From: JANYGM01 sp043764015
GTDB lineage: Bacteria > Bacteroidota > Bacteroidia > Cytophagales > Thermonemataceae
Length of the DNA: 64,000 bases
Reading direction: 5' to 3'
Assembly: GCA_043764015.1 (NCBI GenBank)
Contig: JAYUKY010000131.1
Span: 1-64,000 of the forward strand
Below, one piece after another: positions 1-7,903 of the stretch. Both the position numbers and the translations under genes were made by a program. The notes below the pieces were generated by a model that ran no database searches, had not been told where the DNA came from, and was given only the letters and a program-made list of their open reading frames with translations. Every line of letters starts with the position of its first letter. The first letter of the stretch is position 1.

Positions 1-1
1 A

Positions 2-1021
2 GCCAATTTTGGAAATCATTTTACAGCACTAGAGCTAGAAAATGCTCTAGAAAAAGTAAGTTTACAGACACTAAAAGACTGGAAAATAAGTAACAAAAAC
101 AAAAGAGAAACACAACAAAAAATACATAAGAAGACTCCAAAAAGTGGGGGAATTTTCCCCTAGTCTTCTGAACAGCCTACGTTTAGGATAGAAAAGGTAT
201 TATTTCTAAAAAATGAGAAGTCAAAAAATACGCCTAAATTTATTATTATTGATGATTTTGACGAGGTTCACCCAGAAACTGCTATGGATTTTCTTAAAAA
301 CCTTTATACATACATATATGAAACCAATGAAGGTAAAATATTTTTACAAGTAATCATTTTGGGCAGACCAGAGGCGTTTATGCGTTTTGCGGAGAACCCA
401 CTTTTTAAGAATAAAACAACAATTATTCAGCTCAAATCTCCTAAAATACATAATAAAGCTGAACTTACTATTAGGGTACAAAATTATATTGACTTCAATA
501 AGAAGAAAAATATTGATTTGAACAAAACAGTAAGTGATTTTTCTAAAATGCTAAAACAAAATATTTTCCTGACAAATACTTTAGGTAATTTGGGGCTTAG
601 TGATGTGCTGATAAACTATGTGGTAGAAAATAATAAACGTAACGTGAAAGATGTTTTATTTGATTTTTTATTGGAGAGAGGAGATGAAAAACACAACAGA
701 CCTTCAAAAGATAAAAATAAAGACTACTTTGAACCATATAAAATGTTTTTTGAGCAAATTGCACTTGATTATAAAGATAAAATTGATGAGAATGGTTTTT
801 TTGAGGTAGCTAATAGCGACCAAACGACTATCAGCTGGTCTGGAACAACCTACACCACTTATACAAGTAATGTGTTGGAGCGTTCCAGCCTTGTTTTGAT
901 TGTACCCATAGATGGATATCGTGCCAAATACCGCTTTGAACATATCTGGCTACACAAATATTTGGTTGAAAGGCTCTATAAGCGGGTTATCAAAAAATAT
1001 ATTCCAAAAGAATGTAATTAG
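2..1021 (+). pseudogene. NACHT/STAND-like NTPase remnant, 5' part lost and interrupted by a stop
   Basis: One reading frame is open from base 2 to 1021 except for a TAG at 161-163. The first ATG after the stop is at 284 (245 residues), but the codons before it encode a Walker B-like strand, FIIIDDFDE, at about 239-265, so the domain starts upstream of that ATG. Further on, LGRPEAF resembles the sensor-1 region of NACHT ATPases, and FEHIWLHKYLVERLY near the end resembles the winged-helix segment that follows the ATPase core. No Walker A is visible. Bases 2-160 encode a Lys-rich stretch I do not recognise. Such NTPases often act in phage defence or signalling; here only the C-terminal half remains, so it is probably non-functional. 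A complete gene could begin left of the window and still be split by the stop. Confidence 0.55.
129..169. repeat. Hairpin spanning the in-frame stop of the NTPase remnant
   Basis: The outer arms AGAAGACT (129-136) and AGTCTTCT (162-169) are perfectly complementary. An inner GGGGA/TCCCC stem lies at 147-151/156-160. The TAG stop lies at the edge of the right arm. There is no T-tract, so it is not a typical terminator; it may be the scar of an insertion. Confidence 0.45.
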
Positions 1022-1023
1022 TT

Positions 1024-1075
1024 AATTATGAATTATAAATTGTAAATTGTAAGTTGTAAATTGCAAATGAATACA
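1024..1075. repeat. Heptad array (AATTRTA class) with AATACA end
   Basis: Six successive 7-mers run from 1024 to 1065 (AATTATG, AATTATA, AATTGTA twice, AGTTGTA, AATTGCA), followed by AATGAATACA. The array begins two bases after the stop of the NTPase remnant. Single-arm member of the heptad family found at other sites in this window. Confidence 0.7.
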
Positions 1076-1178
1076 AAATATTAGTAATCAGTTGATTATA
1101 TCTTATTTTAACATTACCAAAACTTAAACTAATTATTGAAAGCTACTTATAGGTATTTTTACTAGGTTTAATAAATAA

Positions 1179-1226
1179 CTGACAATTTGTCAGCCATTTT
1201 GTAATTGGCACAACCATTGATATTTG
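1179..1226 (+). promoter_or_regulatory. Candidate dnaK promoter region with 15-bp palindrome
   Basis: CTGACAATTTGTCAG at 1179-1193 is a perfect palindrome. It is followed by TTGGCAC-N5-TTGA at 1205-1220, which keeps the GG-N10-G spacing of a sigma-54 -24/-12 promoter with one mismatch (GA for GC). An alternative vegetative reading is TTTG at 1198-1201 with GATATTTG at 1219-1226, also one mismatch. Either would start transcription about 60 nt before dnaK. The palindrome is a plausible operator. Confidence 0.35.
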
Positions 1227-1295
1227 ATAGTTAAATTAGTATTTATAAGAATATTAAACACAAAAGATATCAAATAATTAAACCTGTAAATTACA

Positions 1296-3230
1296 ATGGG
1301 AAAGATAATAGGAATTGATTTAGGCACTACAAACTCTTGTGTAGCCGTTATTGAAGGCGGAGAGCCAATAGTTATTGCAAATTCAGAAGGACGTAGAACA
1401 ACGCCCTCCATAGTTGCTTTTTTGAAAGATGGAGAACGTAAAGTAGGAGATTCTGCCAAACGTCAGGCAGTTACAAATCCAGAAAATACCATTATGTCTA
1501 TTAAAAGATTTATGGGCAAAAAGTTTTCTGAAGTAAGCAACGAACTTCGTGGCATTTCTTACAAAGTAGAACAAGGAAATAATGATACCTCTCGTGTACG
1601 TATAGGTGACCGCCTTTATACGCCACAGGAGCTTTCTGCAATGATTTTGCAGAAAATGAAGACAACAGCAGAAGATTATTTGGGTGTTACCGTTGATGAA
1701 GCCGTGATTACTGTTCCTGCGTATTTTAATGATGCAGAACGTCAAGCAACCAAAGAAGCTGGACAAATTGCAGGCTTGACTGTACGCCGTATTATCAACG
1801 AACCAACGGCAGCAGCACTTGCTTACGGGCTTGATAAACGCAATAAAGATATGACTGTGGCGGTTTTTGACCTTGGCGGTGGTACTTTTGACGTGTCAGT
1901 TTTGGAGATGGGTGATGGTGTTTTTGAAGTAAAATCTACAAATGGAGATACGCATTTGGGCGGTGATGACTTTGACCAAAAAATAATAGACTTTTTGGCA
2001 GAAGAATTTAAAAAAGACCACCCAACAGTAGATTTGCGCAAAGACCCAATGGCTTTGCAACGCTTGAAAGAAGCGGCTGAAAAAGCTAAAATTGAACTTT
2101 CGTCTTCTACAAGTACAGATATCAATTTGCCTTACATTATGCCTATTGATGGTGTACCTCAACACATTACAAAGCAAATGACTCGTGCTAAATTTGAGCA
2201 ACTTTGTGATGACCTTATTCAGCGCACACTTGAGCCTTGTCGTAAGGCTATGAAAGATGCTGGCATTACTATTGACAAGATAGATGAAGTTATTTTGGTT
2301 GGTGGTTCTACTCGTATTCCACGCATACAAGAGGAAGTAGAGAAATTTTTTGGTAAAAAACCTTCAAAAGGTGTTAATCCTGATGAAGTCGTGGCACTTG
2401 GTGCGGCTATTCAAGGTGGCGTTTTCACTAACGAAATCAAAGATGTTGTTTTGCTAGATGTTATTCCTTTGTCTTTGGGAATTGAAACAATGGGTGGCGT
2501 TTTCTTTAAATTGATTGAGGCAAACACGACTATTCCTACCAAAAAATCTGAAACATTCTCTACGGCATCAGAAAACCAGCCTTCTGTGGAAATCCACGTA
2601 TTGCAAGGGGAGCGTTCTATGGCAAAAGACAACAAAACTATTGGGCGTTTCAATTTGGACGGTATTCCGCCTGCGCCACGTGGTATTCCGCAAATAGAAG
2701 TTACTTTTGATATTGATGCAAACGGTATTTTGAATGTTTCTGCAAAAGATAAAGCAACTAACAAGGAGCAGAAAATCCGTATTGAAGCATCTTCTGGGCT
2801 TACTGATGCAGAAATTCAGAAAATGCGCAATGATGCAAAAGCAAATGAAGCAACAGATAAAGCGGAAAAAGAGAAAGTTGATAAATTGAATACAGCTGAC
2901 CAACTTATCTTTAATACTGATAAGCAGTTGAAAGAATATGGCGAAAAACTTTCTGCACCAAACAAAACTGCTATTGAAGATGCGCTTGCAAAAGTGCGTA
3001 TGGCGCATAGTGCGCAAGATATTGCTACTTTAGATGGTGCTTTGGAAGCATTGAATAACGCTTGGAGTGCAGCATCTCAAGAAATGTATAATGCCTCAAA
3101 TGAAGCGCAAAATGCACAAACAGAAAATACTGCAAACAATGGCAATTCAAATGCAAACGGTGAAGCGACAACCGGTGGCACGTCAAAAGATGATGTAACA
3201 GATGTTGATTTTGAGGAAGTGAAAAACTAA
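1296..3230 (+). CDS. dnaK: Molecular chaperone DnaK (Hsp70)
   Basis: ATP-dependent chaperone that binds exposed hydrophobic peptides and works with DnaJ and GrpE in the cytoplasm. The 644 residues match the usual DnaK length. Visible motifs are GIDLGTTNSC at residues 5-14 (phosphate 1), INEPTAAALAYG, VFDLGGGTFDVS (phosphate 2) and VILVGGSTRIP (adenosine loop). These are followed by a substrate-binding domain, a Lys/Glu-rich helical lid and a C-terminus ending VDFEEVKN, like the EEVKD tail of bacterial Hsp70. dnaJ and grpE are not adjacent. A palindrome and possible sigma-54-like promoter lie upstream, and two strong hairpin terminators follow, so it is probably a single-gene transcript. Confidence 0.98.
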   Translation: MGKIIGIDLGTTNSCVAVIEGGEPIVIANSEGRRTTPSIVAFLKDGERKVGDSAKRQAVTNPENTIMSIKRFMGKKFSEVSNELRGISYKVEQGNNDTSRVRIGDRLYTPQELSAMILQKMKTTAEDYLGVTVDEAVITVPAYFNDAERQATKEAGQIAGLTVRRIINEPTAAALAYGLDKRNKDMTVAVFDLGGGTFDVSVLEMGDGVFEVKSTNGDTHLGGDDFDQKIIDFLAEEFKKDHPTVDLRKDPMALQRLKEAAEKAKIELSSSTSTDINLPYIMPIDGVPQHITKQMTRAKFEQLCDDLIQRTLEPCRKAMKDAGITIDKIDEVILVGGSTRIPRIQEEVEKFFGKKPSKGVNPDEVVALGAAIQGGVFTNEIKDVVLLDVIPLSLGIETMGGVFFKLIEANTTIPTKKSETFSTASENQPSVEIHVLQGERSMAKDNKTIGRFNLDGIPPAPRGIPQIEVTFDIDANGILNVSAKDKATNKEQKIRIEASSGLTDAEIQKMRNDAKANEATDKAEKEKVDKLNTADQLIFNTDKQLKEYGEKLSAPNKTAIEDALAKVRMAHSAQDIATLDGALEALNNAWSAASQEMYNASNEAQNAQTENTANNGNSNANGEATTGGTSKDDVTDVDFEEVKN

Positions 3231-3232
3231 TT

Positions 3233-3265
3233 AACTTCCCGAAAGTTGGAAACTTTCGGGAAGTT
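3233..3265 (+). terminator. dnaK terminator hairpin 1
   Basis: A 15-bp perfect stem (3233-3247 with 3251-3265) closes on a GGA loop, three bases after the dnaK stop. It contains CCGAAAGTT and AACTTTCGG, sequences that recur around 13.84 and 14.11 kb, so it may also belong to a dispersed palindrome family. The T-run is weak. Confidence 0.7.
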
Positions 3266-3282
3266 CTGCCCAAAATAAATAT

Positions 3283-3317
3283 ACAAAAACCTTTTCAAAA
3301 TTTGGAAAGGTTTTTGT
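3283..3317 (+). terminator. dnaK terminator hairpin 2
   Basis: ACAAAAACCTTT (3283-3294) pairs with AAAGGTTTTTGT (3306-3317) across an A/T-rich loop; a T-rich stretch follows. Classic rho-independent form in either orientation. Confidence 0.75.
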
Positions 3318-3327
3318 GTATTTTTAG

Positions 3328-3335
3328 TATATTTG
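3328..3335 (+). promoter_or_regulatory. -7 promoter element TATATTTG
   Basis: Exact match to the Bacteroidota -7 consensus TAnnTTTG, with a TTTG at 3301-3304 as a distant -33 candidate. Transcription would start near 3342, which favours the ATG at 3372 for the next gene. Confidence 0.4.
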
Positions 3336-3371
3336 TTTTTGAATGATTTATTAAAAGCATACCAAAAATGT

Positions 3372-3683
3372 ATGGAAATTTCGCCAACAATCCTGCAACT
3401 TCTTATAAAACTATGCAATATTAACAAAAAATTGCGTTGGCAAATCCGTTGTACTTATGTAGAGGCATCAGGAGAGGCAATTTTATATATTATCTTCTAT
3501 GAAAACGTGTCTAGCATTCAGAAAGGTACTATTGCTTTCAATGAAAGTAGTTGGGAAATAGTCAATTTTAGGTATTCTGGCTATTCTTTGGAATATTCTA
3601 CACAAAGCCCCGCACAAAATCCAGATAATTTAGTGGATTTGTTATTGGACTTAATTAACTATGAAAAGTCGTTAGTTTTGTAA
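3372..3683 (+). CDS. Small hypothetical protein
   Basis: About 103 residues from the ATG at 3372. The frame also opens earlier from a TTG at 3333, but that codon overlaps the -7 promoter element, so the later start is preferred. No signal peptide, membrane segment or recognised motif. Composition is that of an ordinary small globular protein, with alternating hydrophobic strands (AILYIIFYE, SWEIVNFRYS) and an acidic helical end (LVDLLLDLINYE). It stands alone between the dnaK terminators and the convergent thioesterase gene. No function can be assigned; it could be an immunity-like or SMI1-like small protein, but nothing proves it. Confidence 0.55.
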   Translation: MEISPTILQLLIKLCNINKKLRWQIRCTYVEASGEAILYIIFYENVSSIQKGTIAFNESSWEIVNFRYSGYSLEYSTQSPAQNPDNLVDLLLDLINYEKSLVL

Positions 3684-3691
3684 TTTACCAA

Positions 3692-4144
3692 CTAAATATT
3701 ATCCAAAAGGCGCAATTTATCCAAAAAATCCGCTGGCGTAGGAGCTTTTTTGAGGGCAGAATAATCATAATTGATGATTCTAGCCACAATTTTAGTGGTG
3801 ATGCGTTGTGTTTTTTCGCTCACAAGGACAGTTTCCATAAGAATTGTAAACTCGTCAGGAATGCCTATTGTGCGTGTTCCTGCCCAAAGTGTGTCTGGGA
3901 AAGTAACAGGCATTTTGTATTGTACGTTGATTTCCGCCAAAATAGGCGCAATTTTGCTTTCCAAATCCATTGTATAGCCCAACTCGTGGAAATACGCAAT
4001 ACGTGCTGTTTCAGCATAACGCAAATACATTGCATTATTGACGTGTTTTGCGGCATCTTGGTCGCCCCATTGCACGTGAATAGGCATAATTGTCTTGTAT
4101 TCTGCAAGCAGATTGTTTGGTTGAAGTTCTTTGCTAGTTTCCAT
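3692..4144 (-). CDS. Acyl-CoA thioesterase, hotdog fold (4HBT/YbgC-like)
   Basis: Likely hydrolyses acyl-CoA thioesters in the cytoplasm; substrate unknown. At 150 residues it has the length of a single hotdog domain. The signature is WGDQDAAKHVNNAMYLRYAE at residues 26-45, where Asp30 aligns with the catalytic Asp of the YbgC/FadM group and HVNNAMYL forms the start of the central hotdog helix. A later strand, ITTKIVARIINYD, fits the closing beta-sheet. It is convergent with the small hypothetical gene and divergent from the Rpn-like nuclease, and appears monocistronic. Confidence 0.9.
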   Translation of the reverse strand: METSKELQPNNLLAEYKTIMPIHVQWGDQDAAKHVNNAMYLRYAETARIAYFHELGYTMDLESKIAPILAEINVQYKMPVTFPDTLWAGTRTIGIPDEFTILMETVLVSEKTQRITTKIVARIINYDYSALKKAPTPADFLDKLRLLDNI

Positions 4145-4233
4145 AATATTTAAAATATTTTATTTGTGTTAAATTTGTTATGATTATTTGAATGCAATTT
4201 AAGCATTTTTTATTTTTATTACCTAAAAATCTC

Positions 4234-4241
4234 TATTTTTG
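4234..4241 (+). promoter_or_regulatory. -7 promoter element TATTTTTG
   Basis: Exact TAnnTTTG match 53 bases before the ATG at 4294. It lies inside the longer frame that opens at 4192 and so argues that the upstream ATG is not used. Confidence 0.45.
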
Positions 4242-4293
4242 CGTTAAAAATGTATCAATATCTACAATTTTAAACATTAAAATAAAAACACCA

Positions 4294-5100
4294 ATGCTTG
4301 CCAACCTTGACAACGAAGTTATTTTTAAAAAAGCTTTTACCAATAAAACGGTTTTTAAGGCTTTTGTGCGTGATATTTTAGGAATTGAGATTGATGTGGA
4401 CGTAATAGAAACAGAAAAAAGATTTACGCCAAAAGTAGGAAATATTGATTTTGAGTTGGATATTTTTGCAGAAAGCAAAGATAAAAGAATAGCCATTGAA
4501 ATACAAAGAGTGGCTTATGATTATCATTTTGATAGATTTTTGCATTATTTTTTGATGCTAATTGCAGAGCAACAACAAAATGCCAAAGGCTACGACATCA
4601 ATCAAACTGTTTATGTAATAGTCATCTTAACAACGCCTTACACTATCAAAAGCAAAGATGGAAGACCTATTTTAGATGAAGTATTACTTGTCAGCCTTAA
4701 TCCTAAGACTATTTTGGGAGAAGAAAGAGATTTATATGGACACCAATTTGTTGCGCTAAATCCTAACCATATTGATGCTAGTACACCTTCACAGGTGCGA
4801 GATTGGTTGGATTTAATTTATCAGTCTATTCATAATCCGCAAAGGTACACATTAAATACTGATAATGAAGGGATTAGAACAGCCATAGAACTAATTACTT
4901 TTGAGAATCTTACTTCTGATGAAATTATTGCATCAAAGAATAAAGAAGCAAATAAGCAAGTTCTAAGTATTTATAACAATCTTAGAAGTATTGAAATTGC
5001 TAAAAAGATGATAGAACTTGGTGCTGATGACGAATTTATAATGAAAACAACAGAATTGACCACACAGCAAATCCAAGATATTCGTGCTGGGAAATTGTAA
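4294..5100 (+). CDS. Rpn-like PD-(D/E)XK nuclease (transposase_31-type)
   Basis: Putative recombination-promoting DNA endonuclease. The start at 4294 gives 268 residues beginning MLANLDNEVIFKKAF, the usual opening of the family; an ATG at 4192 would add 34 Lys/Phe-rich residues and precede the promoter element. The nuclease core is seen as GNIDFELDIFAES followed by KRIAIEIQR, giving the D...ExQ pattern of PD-(D/E)XK enzymes. HFDRFLHYFLMLIAEQ and the QTVYVIVILT strand are also typical. The C-terminus (GADDEFIMKTTELTTQQIQ) matches the short helical tail of these proteins. These genes commonly travel between genomes, but there are no terminal repeats or target duplications here. Confidence 0.85.
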   Translation: MLANLDNEVIFKKAFTNKTVFKAFVRDILGIEIDVDVIETEKRFTPKVGNIDFELDIFAESKDKRIAIEIQRVAYDYHFDRFLHYFLMLIAEQQQNAKGYDINQTVYVIVILTTPYTIKSKDGRPILDEVLLVSLNPKTILGEERDLYGHQFVALNPNHIDASTPSQVRDWLDLIYQSIHNPQRYTLNTDNEGIRTAIELITFENLTSDEIIASKNKEANKQVLSIYNNLRSIEIAKKMIELGADDEFIMKTTELTTQQIQDIRAGKL

Positions 5101-5126
5101 AAAATCAAAGGGGAATTTTTAAATAT

Positions 5127-7517
5127 TTAGAATTTCCCTATCAAACGCAAATTCAAAAACCTTGCAGAAAGTGCATTTGGAATGGCATAAGTCTGCCCAG
5201 ATACATCTTTTACCCACGTATAAGAAATTACATTCTCAATTCCCAGCAAATTTAATACGTCCAAACCTATCCAAATAGACTTAAAGGCAAGATGTCCAAA
5301 CATTCTCAAATCTGACAAAGATTTTGAAAACCCAATATCCACACGCCTATACGCAGGACCAGAAAATGCAGACCTAAAATTAGGCTGATTGGGTACACTA
5401 AACGGTAAACCAGTTCCCCAAACAAGGTTTAAATTCATTCTCAAAGTAGGATTATTCGGGATATGGTCTTCAAAATAAACTCCAAACGTCATTCTTTGGT
5501 CTGTGGGGCGGCGCAAAAAGCCTTTATTATCATCATTCACATCTTCAAAAGTCCGCAAGTAACTTGCTGAAAACCAAGACTCTGCACCTTTGATAAACTC
5601 CCCACTCACACGTGCATCTATGCCTGTGGCATATGCAATGGCATTATTTTTGGCATAATAACGCAAACGTACATTATCCACATCATAAGGCACAATGTTT
5701 GTCATATTTTTGTAATAGGCTTCAGAAACTACCCTAAAAGTACGCCCCCATTGCTTAAAAAGATAATCCAAGCCCACAATATATTGTGTAGAACGCTGGG
5801 AACGCAGATTTAGGTTAAGATTTCCTTCAAAATTGCGCATTTCTCTATAAAATGGAGGTTGCTGATAAACACCTACTGCAGCTTTTAAGATAAGATTTTG
5901 GTTGATTTGCAGACTATATTGCGCTGATGGACTTATCAAAAATTCGTTATTTAATGACCAATAACCGCCTCTAATGCCCAATGTAAGCGTTTGTTTGCTG
6001 TCTAAATAAATTCTGTCTTGTGCATAAACCGCCAAACGTGAAGAATAAATGTTATAATCCCCTTTTGAGCGTTCTAAGCCACCCACATAGCCTGCAGAAT
6101 CCGTAAAGCGGTATTCATTCAGCAAATCTTGTATATTTTCATACGTATAACGTACTCCAAACTCAACTTTATGATTTTTTGAAGCGTTCCAAACAGAACG
6201 GTTTTCTATTGCTAAAACACTTGCAGTCAGTTTATTACGTAAATATTGGTAATTTTTGCCACTTCCTACCGTTTTGACACACTCATTAAAACCTTGTGTT
6301 CCAAATGCTGTATTTACCTCACAAAGTCTGTAAACTGCCTCTACGTCTGAATATTCCCTTTCTGAGGTGTTCATTATGGACAAAATCCAGTTTGTGGTGA
6401 GATTTGGCGTAAATTGGTGAGTAAGTTTTAGCGCATTTTGTGAAATATCATAATTTAATTGTTCTTGCCCTTCAAATTCTACAAGCAAACGCAAAACTCT
6501 AGAAACAGTACCAAAAGAGGTTTCTTGTGTTTCTGGACGAACTAAATAGCGGTTTCTAGCATAAGATGTAAGCAAAGAAAGTGATGTTTTTTTAGAAAAT
6601 TGGTAAGAAAAAAAGCCTTGTAAATCAAAAAATTGGGGCAAATATTGCCCATTTACAGGCAAAGTATTGAGCAAATATTTAGAACTTTTGCGCCTTGCGC
6701 CTACCAAATAAGTAAATTTTGAATTTTTGCTAATTCCTTCAATATGAGCTTGTTGATTAAGTATTCCAAAAGTAATAGAGCCTGTAGTATTTCCTAAAAG
6801 ATGCTTAGAAGAAGGTTTTTGAGGTTTTTTATATTGAATATCAAGCACAGACGAGAGTTTATCTCCATATTTGGATTGCCAACCACCAGAAGAAAATGAA
6901 ATATCTCCAACCATATTGGGATTTATAAAGCTTAAGCCCTCCTGTTGCCCTGCACGCACCAAAAAAGGGCGGTAAACCATAATATCATTGACATAAACGA
7001 GATTTTCGTCAAAATTACCACCACGCACAGAATAAGTAGAAGAAAGTTCATTGTTGCTCACCACACCAGAAAGTGTAGCCAAAATTTTGTTAAAATCTCC
7101 AAAAGTAGTAGGCATTTGGGAGAGTTTGGTGGCAGAAAGACGTGTGGTACTCACTTGTTCACGAGAAAGCGTATCTTTTCCTGTGATTTCTGCGGTTTCT
7201 ATTTCGTCTGTGATGAGTGTGATAAAAAACGTCTTTTCTGAATTAGAAGAGAGATTTAGGGTGAGTTTTTGCGTCTTCATTCCCACCAAACTAAACGAAA
7301 TAGTTACTTTTTCATTGGAAGGAATAGTCGTTTTGAAGTTCCCTAGCGCATCAGAAACCGCCTTGTTTTTTCCGTTGATATTTATAATTACTTGTTCTAG
7401 TGGTTGCTTATTTTCGTCTATTATTTTTCCAAAAATAGTGCTTTGCGGGTCTTGTGCTTGTGTTTTATTAGAAAAAAGAAAAAAGAAAAAAGAAAATACC
7501 AAGTAAGAAAAACGCAT
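5127..7517 (-). CDS. TonB-dependent receptor with carboxypeptidase-like N-terminal domain
   Basis: Outer-membrane gated transporter energised by TonB-ExbBD; substrate unknown. A signal peptide covers residues 1-21 (ends NKTQAQ). A carboxypeptidase-regulatory-like beta-sandwich lies at about 25-110 (STIFGKIIDENKQPLEQV). The plug lies at about 125-235, with STYSVRGGNFDENLVYVNDI. The rest is a 22-strand-type beta-barrel ending LNLRLIGKF, with the usual terminal aromatic. At 796 residues it is on the short side for SusC-like receptors and closer to FecA/CirA-like members with a CarbopepD domain. No SusD partner is adjacent. It stands alone, separated from the DUF5723 gene by a repeat-filled spacer. 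Confidence 0.93.
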   Translation of the reverse strand: MRFSYLVFSFFFFLFSNKTQAQDPQSTIFGKIIDENKQPLEQVIININGKNKAVSDALGNFKTTIPSNEKVTISFSLVGMKTQKLTLNLSSNSEKTFFITLITDEIETAEITGKDTLSREQVSTTRLSATKLSQMPTTFGDFNKILATLSGVVSNNELSSTYSVRGGNFDENLVYVNDIMVYRPFLVRAGQQEGLSFINPNMVGDISFSSGGWQSKYGDKLSSVLDIQYKKPQKPSSKHLLGNTTGSITFGILNQQAHIEGISKNSKFTYLVGARRKSSKYLLNTLPVNGQYLPQFFDLQGFFSYQFSKKTSLSLLTSYARNRYLVRPETQETSFGTVSRVLRLLVEFEGQEQLNYDISQNALKLTHQFTPNLTTNWILSIMNTSEREYSDVEAVYRLCEVNTAFGTQGFNECVKTVGSGKNYQYLRNKLTASVLAIENRSVWNASKNHKVEFGVRYTYENIQDLLNEYRFTDSAGYVGGLERSKGDYNIYSSRLAVYAQDRIYLDSKQTLTLGIRGGYWSLNNEFLISPSAQYSLQINQNLILKAAVGVYQQPPFYREMRNFEGNLNLNLRSQRSTQYIVGLDYLFKQWGRTFRVVSEAYYKNMTNIVPYDVDNVRLRYYAKNNAIAYATGIDARVSGEFIKGAESWFSASYLRTFEDVNDDNKGFLRRPTDQRMTFGVYFEDHIPNNPTLRMNLNLVWGTGLPFSVPNQPNFRSAFSGPAYRRVDIGFSKSLSDLRMFGHLAFKSIWIGLDVLNLLGIENVISYTWVKDVSGQTYAIPNALSARFLNLRLIGKF

Positions 7518-7846
7518 AAATAGTTGTGAGTGGTGAATTTGCTTTTATGTGGTGAAATTTCAGTTCTTTTATATGTGAATCAAGAACGTCTATACGTGTT
7601 AAAAACACATAAACTAGAGCGTGAATTTTCAGTAAGATTATTGTTCAATTCCACAATGCAAATATAATATTTTTTGTTAAATTGCAAGTGTAAAATTTTA
7701 ATGGGTGTAGGACAAGTTGGTATTCCGCAGGGTCGCACCCTACATTTTAATACATTTTTCAAATTTGTCCTACACCCTATTGTTACAGTTTTTTTTATTT
7801 TCCGAAACCCTTACTTTGCCTAGTATAAAACGAATAATTTATACCT
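7518..7846. repeat. Gene-free spacer holding a palindromic dispersed repeat
   Basis: No convincing gene; the short frame here is repeat DNA. GGGTGTAGGACAA (7703-7715) is perfectly inverted at 7765-7777 and encloses GGGT-CGC-ACCC (7730-7740). Bases 7738-7786 have a diverged second copy at 47794-47842. The segment before 7700 is A/T-rich and carries no recognised signal apart from possible promoter sequence for the receptor gene. Confidence 0.7.
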
Positions 7847-7884
7847 AAAAAAAACCTTCAATTTTTCATTTTGAAGGTTTTTTT
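7847..7884 (-). terminator. Terminator of the DUF5723 gene
   Basis: AAAAAAACCTTCAA is inverted as TTGAAGGTTTTTTT around a short A/T loop, about 20 bases beyond the stop of the minus-strand gene. Its A/T tracts would allow it to work in both directions. Confidence 0.8.
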
Positions 7885-7903
7885 AAAGTAGAATAAAAAT
7901 AAA

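Noticed and set aside
1383..2330. Long open frames on the strand opposite dnaK (1383-1766, 1896-2330)
   Set aside because: Shadows of the strongly biased dnaK reading frame.
4192..4293. N-terminal extension of the Rpn-like nuclease
   Set aside because: It lies across a -7 promoter element, and the family begins at the later ATG.
7580..7762. 60-codon frame on the minus strand
   Set aside because: It runs through the palindromic repeat at 7703-7777, has no start context and no recognisable protein.
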